Shown: positions 16,579 to 26,400 of the stretch, one piece after another
Position numbering within the stretch: the stretch's first letter is position 1
How the letters are laid out: every line of letters starts with the position of its first letter
NCBI GenBank assembly: GCA_035532215.1
Contig: DATKRK010000251.1
Span: 5,445 to 69,444, forward strand
From: JAICIG01 sp035532215
GTDB taxonomy: Bacteria; Planctomycetota; Planctomycetia; Pirellulales; JAICIG01
Reading direction: 5' to 3'
DNA length: 64,000 nucleotides
Notes under the pieces: generated by a model
The model's input: only the letters and a program-made list of their open reading frames with translations
What the model was told of the DNA's origin: nothing
Database searches by the model: none
Position numbers and translations under genes: made by a program

Positions 16579-16959
16579 ATGCGAAGCTTGCTGCTGGCGA
16601 CTCTCGTGATTGGATCGGGATGGTTCGTTTCCGAGGCCCGCGCGCAAGGGGGCCTGGGCTATGTCGGCGGGCCTTACATCGCCGGCGCCGGAGTCCCGGC
16701 ATTCGCCATGCAGGGCATTTACTCTGGCGGATATGGCTACTATCCCGGCGGATATGGCCCAGCGTCGTATTTTCCGGGCGCGGCATGGCAGGGTTACCCG
16801 GCGCCGATGTTCCCCCGCGGGACAGTGTATACTGGCTACCGCGGCCATATTCCCACTTACGGTTATCGCAGCCTTGGGCGGGGCCGCACGTTCGGATCGT
16901 ATCAGCCGCGGTTTTACGAACTTTACCAGCCGCGCGCCTACGGCATGTTCGATCGATAA
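16579..16959 (+). CDS. Small secreted Gly/Tyr-rich protein
   Basis: A 126-residue protein with a clear Sec signal peptide (MRSLLLATLVIGSGWFVSEA, cleavage likely after ARA). The mature part is rich in Gly, Tyr and Pro with repeating GGYGYYPGGYGP-like motifs and many aromatic residues, and ends YELYQPRAYGMFDR. Such composition occurs in surface-associated low-complexity planctomycete proteins, but no named domain is recognised. The ATG at 16579 follows GGGGAG at 16565-16570. The upstream frame extension is not protein-like. A structural or cell-wall role is only an inference. Confidence 0.68.
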   Translation: MRSLLLATLVIGSGWFVSEARAQGGLGYVGGPYIAGAGVPAFAMQGIYSGGYGYYPGGYGPASYFPGAAWQGYPAPMFPRGTVYTGYRGHIPTYGYRSLGRGRTFGSYQPRFYELYQPRAYGMFDR

Positions 16960-17160
16960 ACCTGCCGCGAGTCGTTCGCCGACCGCGTCGCCCATGGCGA
17001 TTTGGCGGCGTGTCGTGGCGTTTCGCCCCGCCACGATAGCACTGCCATGGCGAGGGGCTTGGAGCACGCTCGTCCCTAGATTGTTGGACCGGGAAAACAA
17101 GGCGCTTGGGCTGTCGCCGCCTGAGGCGACGGCCCGAGGCGCCCCGATGTGCCAACGGCG

Positions 17161-17188
17161 TTGACATGGCAGGGGGACCGCTTAGAAT
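17161..17188 (+). promoter_or_regulatory. Consensus-like promoter of the TetR-RND operon
   Basis: A perfect TTGACA (17161-17166) and TAGAAT (17183-17188) are separated by 16 bases. The predicted transcription start, about 17195, is beside the palindrome at 17197-17210, and the tetR ATG follows at 17228. Confidence 0.72.
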
Positions 17189-17196
17189 TGGGTAGA

Positions 17197-17210
17197 ACTG
17201 ACCAGTCAGT
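17197..17210. promoter_or_regulatory. Probable TetR operator
   Basis: ACTGACCAGTCAGT is a perfect palindrome with ACTGAC/GTCAGT half-sites and a CA centre, a form common among TetR-family operators. It sits at the expected transcription start between the promoter and tetR, so binding would block transcription initiation of the whole operon. Confidence 0.7.
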
Positions 17211-17227
17211 CCGCCCAAGGTCCGGCC

Positions 17228-17893
17228 ATGAAACAAGCCGCCGTCTCAAAACCCCGCCCCCCCGCCGAGACCCCACATCAGGTCAACCGCCGCGAAGAAA
17301 TTCTCGATGCGGCCACTCGGCTCTTTGCCCAACACGGCTATGCCAATACCGATACGCAACTGCTCGCCGACGAGTTGCACGTCGGCAAGGGCACTCTGTA
17401 CCGCTATTTTGGCAGCAAGCAAGAGCTGTTTCTAGCGGCCGTCGACCGGGGCATGCGGAAGCTTTGCGAGCATATCGATGCCTGCGTCGAGACTGTCGAA
17501 GATCCGCCCGAGAGGATTGCCCGAGTGGTTCACTCCTACCTCGGCTTTTTTGCTGAACACCCCGAACTGGTCGAACTGCTGATTCACGAGCGGTCGCAAT
17601 TCAAGGACCGCAAAAAGCCCACCTATTTCGAGCACCGCGAAGCGAACCGCGAGCGGCTGCGGAATCTCTACCGTTCGTATATTTCCGAAGGCCAGATTCG
17701 CAACATGCCCGTCGATCGCATCCTCGAGGTGTTGGGCGATTTGCTTTACGGCACGATGTTTACGAACTATTTTTCCGGCCGGCAGACATCGGTCGAAGCC
17801 CAGGCCCGCGACATTCTCGACGTGGTGTTTCACGGCATCCTGAGCGATGTCGGCCGCCAGCGCCGCCCCCCCGTTAGCAACCCTCCCGATTAA
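17228..17893 (+). CDS. TetR-family transcriptional repressor of the efflux operon
   Basis: A 221-residue TetR/AcrR-family regulator. The N-terminal helix-turn-helix is clear at about residues 20-68: REEILDAATRLFAQHGYANT, DTQLLADELHVGKGTLYRYF, GSKQELF. The rest is the variable ligand-binding and dimerisation region. The gene is the first of an operon with the adaptor (87 bases away) and two RND pumps, and it carries its own promoter and palindromic operator upstream. By analogy with AcrR it would repress the operon, including itself, until an efflux substrate binds. The inducer is unknown. Confidence 0.88.
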   Translation: MKQAAVSKPRPPAETPHQVNRREEILDAATRLFAQHGYANTDTQLLADELHVGKGTLYRYFGSKQELFLAAVDRGMRKLCEHIDACVETVEDPPERIARVVHSYLGFFAEHPELVELLIHERSQFKDRKKPTYFEHREANRERLRNLYRSYISEGQIRNMPVDRILEVLGDLLYGTMFTNYFSGRQTSVEAQARDILDVVFHGILSDVGRQRRPPVSNPPD

Positions 17894-17980
17894 AGACTAT
17901 GGCTGACGATTAACGGCGAGCGGAACTGGCCCGCCTCCGATTCGCACACTCGACGCGCCGCGTCGCTGGAGTAACCCACT

Positions 17981-19213
17981 GTGATTCGCCCTCTTCGAAA
18001 CTGCTGGTCGCCGTTGCTCGGCGGCTGGTTGCTCGTCGGCAGCATCGCTGGCGCCGGCTGCAATCACGTCGCCGCGCCCGAACCGCCCAAGGCGCCGCCG
18101 CCGCCCGAAGTCGTCGTGGCCTTGCCGACGTATGAAGAAATCACCGATCACGAAGATTTCACCGGCCAGACCGAAGCGGTCAAATCGATCGAGATTCGCG
18201 CGCGGGTGACCGGGTATTTGAAGACGGTTGACTTCCAGGACGGCGCCGAGGTCGAAGCCGGCGCGCCCTTGTTTCAAATCGATCCGCCCTACTACGAGGC
18301 CGAACGCGATCGCGCCGAAGGCAACGTCGGCCAGGCCGAGGCCCACTTGGCCCGGCTCGAGCTCGATTTCGAGCGGGCCGAGAAGTTGCACCCGACCGGA
18401 GTCATCACCAAGGAACAATACGACCTGGTCACCGGCGACCTGGCAGAGGCGGAAGCCACGCTCAAGGCCGCCAAGGCGGCGCTCAAGATCGCGCGGGTCA
18501 ACCTGGGCTATTGCGACATCAAGGCGCCGATCGCCGGCCGCCTCAGCCGGCCGTTCATCGATCCAGGCAACCTGGTGATCCAAGACGACACGATTCTGAC
18601 CCGGATCGTGGCGCAAAACCCGATGGACGTCTATTTCGACATCGACGAGCGCACGATGCTCCGCTTGCGGCGTTTGTCGCAAAAAGGCATCTCCGCTTCG
18701 CCGCAGGACGAATCGCTGCCGCTGTTGATGGGGCTCGCCGACGAAGAAGGCTACCCTCATCAAGGCATCTTGAATTTCGAAGACAATCGGCTGGACCCCA
18801 GCACCGGCACGCTCCGCGTCCGCGGCGTCTTTCCCAACCCCGACCGCCTGCTTACGCCGGGCCTGTTCGTGCGAGTGCGCGTGCCGATCGGCGTGCCGTA
18901 CCGGGCCTTGCTGGTTCCCGAACCGGCCCTGGGCGCCGACCAGGGGCAGAAGTTCTTGTACGTGGTCGACGACAAGAACGAAGTTTCCTATCGCCGCGTG
19001 CGGGTGGGCCGCTTGCACGGCCAGTTGCGAGTGGTCACCGAAGGCGTCTCGCCCGGCGAGCGCGTCGTCGTCAGCGGCTTGCAGCGCGTTCGGCCCGGCG
19101 CCAAGGTCGCCCCCAAGTTGATCGAAACGCCGAAAGTGGCCTCGCTGCCGTCGCGCGAAGAGCCTTTCGGCGGACGTTCGACGGCTTCAAGCAACTCGCA
19201 GAGGGAAAACTAG
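17981..19213 (+). CDS. RND efflux periplasmic adaptor lipoprotein (membrane fusion protein)
   Basis: A 410-residue adaptor of the AcrA/MexA (HlyD) family. It begins with GTG at 17981. The N-terminus is a lipoprotein signal with lipobox AGAGC and Cys27. Domains follow in family order: lipoyl half-motif (EIRARVTGYLKTVDFQDGAE, about 70-90), a coiled-coil hairpin (about 105-175, ending LGYCDIKAPIAGRLSRPFID), a beta-barrel around VAQNPMDVYFDIDE, and a membrane-proximal domain. It would link the inner-membrane RND pumps to an outer-membrane channel. No TolC-like gene is present in the window, so that partner must be elsewhere. One adaptor serves two pump genes. Confidence 0.88.
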   Translation: MIRPLRNCWSPLLGGWLLVGSIAGAGCNHVAAPEPPKAPPPPEVVVALPTYEEITDHEDFTGQTEAVKSIEIRARVTGYLKTVDFQDGAEVEAGAPLFQIDPPYYEAERDRAEGNVGQAEAHLARLELDFERAEKLHPTGVITKEQYDLVTGDLAEAEATLKAAKAALKIARVNLGYCDIKAPIAGRLSRPFIDPGNLVIQDDTILTRIVAQNPMDVYFDIDERTMLRLRRLSQKGISASPQDESLPLLMGLADEEGYPHQGILNFEDNRLDPSTGTLRVRGVFPNPDRLLTPGLFVRVRVPIGVPYRALLVPEPALGADQGQKFLYVVDDKNEVSYRRVRVGRLHGQLRVVTEGVSPGERVVVSGLQRVRPGAKVAPKLIETPKVASLPSREEPFGGRSTASSNSQREN

Positions 19214-19684
19214 CTGCGCCCACGGTTGATTCGGCGGGCGACTCCGGTTGGCTCGCTTTTTTGCGTCGGACGAGTTCCGCGGTTGGATTTTTTCAGGCAT
19301 GGCTCCGATTTCCAAAGACGGCCGAGAAATACGACTCTTCGGGGCATCAAGCGACCGAGCGAGGAATCCGCTTCGCGCATGCCGATTACGGGTTCCTCTT
19401 CTCTGTTCGCAGGGAAACGCTCGGCCTGCAACAAAGGCGACCGAACACGATCGTTGCGGCGCACAGGCGGCAAGGCAAGCGACCCGCGAAAACGCCGGGA
19501 ACAGAGAAGAGGAACTCGTAAGAATCAAATCGCATCGGAACGCTGGCGATCACCGCAAACTGCTTAATAAGGCGTGCTCGCGTCCTTCATTGGGTCCGCG
19601 TCGCCGGAGACAAATCACCGCCTCCCATTTGCCGGCACGTGGCATCCCGGTTCCAGAGAAACTGAAACGCAGGAGTGGGCGGCC
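19214..19684. other. 471-bp gap inside the efflux operon with an inverted repeat
   Basis: No convincing gene lies between the adaptor and the first pump. A perfect 17-base inverted repeat is present at 19392-19408 and 19499-19515. The pump ribosome site AGGAG is at 19671-19675. A gap this long inside an efflux operon is unusual, since adaptor and pump genes normally lie within tens of bases. Confidence 0.55.
19392..19515. repeat. Inverted repeat inside the efflux operon
   Basis: GTTCCTCTTCTCTGTTC at 19392-19408 is the exact reverse complement of 19499-19515. With one mismatch the match extends outward to a TTACG/CGTAA pair. The 90-base interior has no gene. Confidence 0.7.
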
Positions 19685-22600
19685 GTGATTTCCAGATTCT
19701 TCATCGATCGGCCGATCTTCGCCTCCGTGCTGTCGATCGTGATCACGTTGGCCGGCGGCGTGGCCATCTGGACGCTTCCGTTAGCTCAATTCCCGCAAGT
19801 CTCTCCGCCAACCGTCACGGTCAGTTGCACTTACCCCGGCGCCAGCGCCCAGGTGGTCGCTGAAGCGGTGGCGGCCCCGATCGAGCAGCAAGTCAACGGC
19901 GTCGAGGGCATGATGTACATGTCGTCGACCTGCACCAACGACGGCCAGTACAACCTGACGGTCACGTTCTTCAACGACGTCGACGTGAATATGGCCCAGG
20001 TGCTGGTGCAAAACCGCGTCAGCCTGGCCGTGCAGCAATTGCCCGACGTGATCAAGCAGACCGGCGTGACGACGCGCAAGCGCTCGCCCGACATTTTGAT
20101 GGGCGTCGCGCTGATCTCGCCCGACAGGCGGTACGACCAGTTGTATTTGAGCAACTACGCCGTGCTGCAAATCAAGGACGAACTGGCGCGGCTCGACGGC
20201 GTGGGCGACGTGTTCCTGTTCGGCCAGCGCGATTACAGCATGCGCGTCTGGGTCGATCCCGAAAAACTGGCCGCTCGCAACCTGACCGCCGCCGATGTAG
20301 CGGCGGCCATTCGCGAACAAAACATGCCGGTGGCCGCGGGCGCCGTCGGGCAGCAGCCCGCGCCCGAAGGTCAGATGCTGCAGGTGAATCTGAGCACGCT
20401 CGGCCGGTTGTCGGAGCCCGAGGAATTCGAAGAGATCGTGATCAAGGCGACTCCCGACGGCCGCATCACGCGGCTGAAGGACGTCGCCCGCGTCGAGTTG
20501 GGCGCCAAGAGCCTTGATGTCAACGTTAGCATCGACGGGCAGCCGACCGTATTTTTGGCCATCTTCCAGATGCCCGACGCCAATGCGCTGGAAACGCACG
20601 ACCGGGTGATGGCCAAGATGGCCGAACTGAAGCAGGGCTTCCCCGAAGGGCTCGACTACGACGTCGGCTTCACCACGGTTCCCTACACGCGCGAGTCGAT
20701 CAACGAGGTGTTCAAGACGCTGCGCGACGCGATCATCCTGGTCGCTATCGTCGTGCTGCTCTTCTTGCAGAACTGGCGTTCGGCGATCATTCCCTTGGTG
20801 GCCGTGCCGGTGGCGATCATCGGCACTTTCGCCGCCATGGCCGCCTTCGGCTTCAGTCTCAACAACCTGACGTTGTTCGGCCTGGTGCTGGCCATCGGCA
20901 TCGTAGTCGATGACGCGATCGTCGTGGTCGAGGCGGTCGAGCACCACATCGAGCAGGGGATGCGGCCGCGCGAGGCCACGATCAAGGCCATGCAGCAGGT
21001 TTCAGGACCCGTGATCGCCGTGGGCCTGGTGCTCAGCGCCGTGTTCGTCCCCTGCGCGTTCATCAGCGGCATCACCGGGCACTTTTTCCGGCAGTTCGCC
21101 CTGACGATTGCCGTTTCGACGATCATTTCGGCCTTCAACTCGTTGACGCTCAGCCCGGCCTTGACGGCCGTGTTGTTGCGGGCGCACGACAAGACGGCGG
21201 CCTTGCCTCTGCCTTGGCTGTCCTTTCCGTTGGCCGGCGGCTGGCTGGGTTGGCTGCTGCTGCCGGCGCGGCTGGCGCCTTGGCTCGTGCGAGGACTGGA
21301 AGCGTTGCCTGCCAGTTGGGCCGCGCGCCTTGCGCCGCTGGAACCGTGGCTGGCGCCCGGCGTCGCGATGCTATTGGGCGGTCTGGCCGGGGCGCTGGCC
21401 GCCGGCAGCGCGAATCGCCTGTTGGGCGCCTTCTTCCTGCTCTTCAATCGCGGCTTTCACTACAGCACCGGCCTTTATGCCCGGTTAGTCGGCGGCTTGC
21501 TCCGCGTGACCGCCTTCGTGCTCGTGGTCTACGGCGGGTTGCTCGGCGTGACCTACTGGCGGTTCGTCGAGACTCCCAGGGGGTTCATTCCTTCCCAGGA
21601 CATGGGCTACTTGATGGTCAACGTGCTGCTGCCCGACTCTGCGTCGATGGAGCGCACCCAGGCGGTGATCAATAAGATCGTCAAAATCGCGGTAGCGCAT
21701 CCGGGCGTGAAGCACTGCTCGGGCATCGCGGGGCAGTCGTTCGTGCTGAACGCCTTCGGCTCGAATTTCGGCTCGATGTTCGTGAATCTTAAAGATTATC
21801 ACCTGCGCCGCGATCCCAAGCTTTCGAGCACGGTGATCAAGGAAGACTTGGAGAAGAGTTTCGCCCAGGAGATCGACGAGGCGATGATCATGGTTTTTCC
21901 GCCGCCGCCGATTCGCGGCGTGGGCCGCTCCGGCGGGTTCATGATCATGGTCGAAGACCGGGGCGACGTCGGCCCGCAGGCCTTGCAGGAGGAAACCGAT
22001 AACCTGGTGCGGATCGGCAACCAGACGCCGGGCTTCGGGCGGCTGATGACCTCATTCCGAGCCAACGTGCCGCAACTCTACATCAAGCCCGACCCGCAAC
22101 AGTGCATGACGCGTCACGTCTCGCTGGCGGCCTTCGCCGACGCGCTGCGCATCTACCAGGGTTCGCTGTACGTCAACGATTTCAACAAATTCGGACGCAC
22201 CTGGCAGGTGATCGTGCAGGCCGAGCCCGAATTCCGCGCCTCGCCCGACTACATCTCCCGCTACAAGGTGCGTAACAGCGACGGCGTCATGACGCCCTTG
22301 GGATCGCTGGCCACGCTCCACGAAGTGAACGGCCCTTTGGTGCTGACTCGCTACAACATGCACCCGGCGGCATCGATCAACGGGGCCGCCTCGGCGGGCG
22401 TGAGTTCGAATCAAGCGATCGAAGCCATGCAGCGGCTGGCCGAGGAAAATCTGCCCCGCAACATGGCGTACGAATGGACCGACATGTCGTACCTCGAACT
22501 GCTGGCCGGCAATACCGCGACGGTCATCTTCGGCTTCGCCGTGGTGATGGTGTTTCTGGTGCTGGCGGCGCAATACGAAAGCTGGTCGCTGCCGCTGGCC

Positions 22601-23386
22601 GTGATCCTGGTCGTGCCGATGTGCTTGCTGAGCGCCTTGATCGGCGTCAACCTGGCGAAAATGGACGTCAACATTTTCACGCGAGTGGGCTTCGTCGTGC
22701 TCGTCGGACTGGCCAGCAAGAACGCGATTCTGATCGTCGAATTCGCCAAGCTGCAGCGAGTGGCCGGCATTTCGCGGCGCGAGGCGACGCTCGAAGCCTG
22801 CCGGCTGCGGTTGCGACCGATCGTCATGACGTCGTTCGCCTTCATCCTCGGCGTGGTGCCCTTGATCGCGGCGCATGGCGCCGGCGCCGAGATGCGCAAG
22901 GCGCTCGGCCTGGCGGTATTCAGCGGCATGCTCGGCGTCACGCTGTTCGGCCTGGCGCTGACTCCGGTGTTCTTCTACAGCATCGACTGGCTGGGAGAAT
23001 CGCGCGTGTTCGGTTGGTCGTGGCTGCGTCGACTTAGCGGGTTCACGCTCGCGACGCTCAGCCTGCGCCCGGTGCGCCGGTTCGGCGTGGAAGTCGCCTT
23101 GAGAGTTGCTGCCAGCGCCCGCAAGCGATCGCGTCCGGCGCCTGCGCGCCAGCACGCGCCGCCGTTGCCGGCCGCGCCGACGAACGGCGCCGCGGGCAAC
23201 GGCTCGCCGGAAAACGGCTCGCCGGGCGCCAAAACGCCGGTTCCCATGTCGGCGGATGAAACCGTCATCCTCGCCGACGAAACGCACGAGGCGCCTGCGC
23301 CGCTCCACAGCCCCCGCCCCGCCGCGCATTTGTCGCCTTCCGCTCCGCGAAAGAGAGTGCTTTCGCAACGCGACGAACGACATTAA
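19685..23386 (+). CDS. RND efflux pump, first of a tandem pair
   Basis: A 1233-residue inner-membrane RND transporter of the AcrB/HAE1 type. I start it at the GTG at 19685, where the protein begins ISRFFIDRPIFASVLS as in all AcrB-like pumps, with AGGAG at 19671-19675. The proton-relay aspartates are present in GIVVDDAIVVVEAVEHHIEQ, and porter-domain motifs such as MRVWVDPEKLAARNLTAADV are intact. It is longer than the usual 1030-1070 residues. The extra length comes from a hydrophobic insertion near its middle (LPARLAPWLVRGLEALP and following) and a polar Pro/Ala-rich tail of about 110 residues. The stop is 40 bases from the next pump gene. The substrate is unknown. Confidence 0.9.
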   Translation: MISRFFIDRPIFASVLSIVITLAGGVAIWTLPLAQFPQVSPPTVTVSCTYPGASAQVVAEAVAAPIEQQVNGVEGMMYMSSTCTNDGQYNLTVTFFNDVDVNMAQVLVQNRVSLAVQQLPDVIKQTGVTTRKRSPDILMGVALISPDRRYDQLYLSNYAVLQIKDELARLDGVGDVFLFGQRDYSMRVWVDPEKLAARNLTAADVAAAIREQNMPVAAGAVGQQPAPEGQMLQVNLSTLGRLSEPEEFEEIVIKATPDGRITRLKDVARVELGAKSLDVNVSIDGQPTVFLAIFQMPDANALETHDRVMAKMAELKQGFPEGLDYDVGFTTVPYTRESINEVFKTLRDAIILVAIVVLLFLQNWRSAIIPLVAVPVAIIGTFAAMAAFGFSLNNLTLFGLVLAIGIVVDDAIVVVEAVEHHIEQGMRPREATIKAMQQVSGPVIAVGLVLSAVFVPCAFISGITGHFFRQFALTIAVSTIISAFNSLTLSPALTAVLLRAHDKTAALPLPWLSFPLAGGWLGWLLLPARLAPWLVRGLEALPASWAARLAPLEPWLAPGVAMLLGGLAGALAAGSANRLLGAFFLLFNRGFHYSTGLYARLVGGLLRVTAFVLVVYGGLLGVTYWRFVETPRGFIPSQDMGYLMVNVLLPDSASMERTQAVINKIVKIAVAHPGVKHCSGIAGQSFVLNAFGSNFGSMFVNLKDYHLRRDPKLSSTVIKEDLEKSFAQEIDEAMIMVFPPPPIRGVGRSGGFMIMVEDRGDVGPQALQEETDNLVRIGNQTPGFGRLMTSFRANVPQLYIKPDPQQCMTRHVSLAAFADALRIYQGSLYVNDFNKFGRTWQVIVQAEPEFRASPDYISRYKVRNSDGVMTPLGSLATLHEVNGPLVLTRYNMHPAASINGAASAGVSSNQAIEAMQRLAEENLPRNMAYEWTDMSYLELLAGNTATVIFGFAVVMVFLVLAAQYESWSLPLAVILVVPMCLLSALIGVNLAKMDVNIFTRVGFVVLVGLASKNAILIVEFAKLQRVAGISRREATLEACRLRLRPIVMTSFAFILGVVPLIAAHGAGAEMRKALGLAVFSGMLGVTLFGLALTPVFFYSIDWLGESRVFGWSWLRRLSGFTLATLSLRPVRRFGVEVALRVAASARKRSRPAPARQHAPPLPAAPTNGAAGNGSPENGSPGAKTPVPMSADETVILADETHEAPAPLHSPRPAAHLSPSAPRKRVLSQRDERH

Positions 23387-23426
23387 CTTTCTCCATTTAC
23401 CCAGGACCGTCGAGTAAGGTCGCGCA

Positions 23427-26400
23427 TTGTTCTCGAAGTTCTTCATCAATCGGCCGATTTTCGCCTCGGTGCTCTCGATCATGATCACCCTGGGCGGCGG
23501 CATTGCGCTGTTCACGCTGCCGATCGCGCAATACCCGGAGATCACGCCGCCCACCGTCGAAGTTTCGGCCAATTATCCGGGGGCCAACGCCCAAGTGGTG
23601 GCCGACACGGTGGCGGCGCCGATCGAGCAGCAGGTCAACGGCGTCGAGAAGATGCTCTATATGTCGTCGCAGTGCGCCAACGACGGCACCTACACGCTGA
23701 CCGTGACCTTCAAGCACGGCGTCGATCTGAACATGGCCCAGGTGCTGGTGCAAAACCGCGTGGCGCTGGCGCAGCCGATTTTGCCCAGCCTCGTGCAGCG
23801 CCGCGGCGTGGTGGTCAAGAAGAAATCGCCCAGCGTGCTGATGATCGTCAATCTGTTCTCGCCCGACGACAGCCGCGACAACCTGTATCTGAGCAACTAC
23901 GCCACGATCCAGCTCAAGGACGAACTTTCCCGCTTGCACGGCGTAGGCGACATCACCTACATCGGCCAGCGCGACTACAGCATGCGGCTCTGGCTCGATC
24001 CGGAAAAGATGGCCTACCGCAATCTGACCACGGCCGACGTCGTGCGGACCATCGAACAGCAGAACACGCAAGTCGCCGCCGGCCAGATCGGACAGCCGCC
24101 GGTGGCCAACGGGCAGGTGTTTCAATTCACCATGAGCACCATGGGCCGCCTGGCCGAACCCGAGCAATTCGCCGACATGATTCTCAAGACCGACGCCGAA
24201 GGCCGCTTCGTGCGGTTGCGCGACGTGGCCCAGATCGAACTCGGCGCGCTGGTCTACGATCAAACCTGCACGCTCGACGGCCGGCCTTCCGTGGCCTTGT
24301 CGATCTATCAATTGCCCGGCTCGAACGCGCTGGAGACCGCGCAGTTGGTCCGCTCGAAGATGACTGAGCTGCGCGACCGCTTTCCCGACGGCGTGGAATA
24401 CTCCATCGTCTACGATACGACGCCCTTCATCCAGGAATCGATCAACGAAGTCTTCAAGACCTTGCGCGACGCGGTGATCCTTGTCGCCGTGGTGGTCTTG
24501 CTGTTTTTGCAGAATTGGCGCTCGGCGATCATTCCGCTGATCGCGGTGCCCGTGGCCGTGATCGGAACCTTCGCGGTGATGGCCGCGATGGGCTTCAGCC
24601 TGAACAATCTGACGCTGTTCGGCCTCGTGCTGGCCATCGGCATCGTAGTCGATGACGCGATCGTGGTGGTGGAAGCCGTCGAGCACCATATCGAGCACGG
24701 GCTGTCGCCGCGCGACGCCACGATCAAAGCCATGGAGCAGGTCTCCGGTCCGGTGATCGCCGTCGGGTTGGTGCTTTCGGCCGTATTCGTGCCGTGCGCC
24801 TTCATCAGCGGCATCACGGGTCAGTTTTTCCGGCAGTTCGCTCTGACGATCGCCGTTTCGACGATCATCTCGGCCTTCAACTCGTTGACGCTGAGCCCGG
24901 CGCTGACCGCGCTGCTGCTGCGCAGCAGCGACAAGGGCGTGGTCTCTCCCCTGCCTCGGCTGACGTTTCCGCTGGCCGGCGGCTGGCTGGGTTGGGTCTT
25001 TCTGGCGCCGCAACTCGCCGGGCACGTTGCGCCGACGCTGGCCCGGCTGCCTGCGGGGTTGGCCGAGGCGCTCGAACCATGGTCGGCGTGGCTGGCGCCT
25101 GGGGCCGGCGCAGTCGCGGCTTTTACCGCCGGATGGCTGGTCGGAGGCGTGCTGAACCGCAGCTTGGGCCTGGCCTTCCGCGCGTTCAATCGCGGCTTTG
25201 ATTTCGCCACCGGCGCCTACGCGCGCGTGGTGGGCGGATTGCTGCGCGTCAGCATCGTGGTGCTCGTCATCTACGGCGGCCTGCTGGGCCTGACCTACAA
25301 GAGCTTCGTGGAAACGCCCAAGGGGTTCATTCCGGCGCAAGACAAGGGCTACTTGCTGGTCAACGTGCAACTGCCCGACTCGGCCTCGGTCCAGCGCACG
25401 CGGCGCACGATGCTCGACATCGAAAAAATCGCCGCGCGAATTCCCGGCGTCAAGCACACCGTGGCGATCGCCGGGCAGTCGATCTTGCTGAACGCCAATG
25501 CTCCGAATTTCGGCGCCATGTACGTGATGCTCGATGAATTCCATCATCGCGTCAAAGAAGGTCTCTCGGGCGACCTGATCGCCAGCCGCTTGCAGGCCGC
25601 GCTCGAAGACGAAGTCGCCGACGGCCTGATCAACGTCTTCGGCGCGCCGCCGGTCGAGGGGCTGGGCACGGCGGGCGGTTTCAAGATCGTGATCGAAGAT
25701 CGCGGCGACGCCGGCCCTGACGTGCTGCAAGACGTGACGGACAACGCCGTGCTGACCGCGCGCGAAACGCCGCAATTGCGCGATCTGTTTTCCAGCTTCC
25801 GTTCCAACACGCCCTGGCTGTATCTCGATATCGACCGCTCGGCGGCCAAGCGGATGGGCTTGAACATGGGCGACGTGTTCAACACCCTGCAAGTTTACCT
25901 GGGCTCGCTGTACGTCAACGACTTCAACCGTTTTGGCCGCACCTGGCAGGTGAACGTGCAGGCGGGGGCCGACTTCCGCAACCAGATCGACGATCTCAAG
26001 CGGCTCAAGATTCGCAACGCCGAAGGCAAGATGACGCCGCTAGCGGCGCTGTCGGAGGTGCGCGACGTGAGCGGCCCGGCGATGATCACCCGCTACAACC
26101 TGTACCGCGCGGCGCCGATCAACGGCAGCCCCGCGCCGGGCGTCAGTTCGGGCGAAGCTTTGGAAAAGATGGAACAAGCCGCGCGGCGCGATCTGCCGCG
26201 TTCGATGCGCGCGGAATGGACCGAACTGGCGCTGCTGCAATTGCAAACCGGCAACACGGCCATGTGGGTCTTCCTGCTGGCGGTGGTGCTGGTGTTTTTG
26301 GTGCTGGCCGCGCAGTACGAGAGTTGGGCTTTGCCGTTGGCCGTGATTCTGGTGGTGCCGATGTGCCTGCTCTGTTCGGTCGCCGCCGTGCTCTGGGGCC

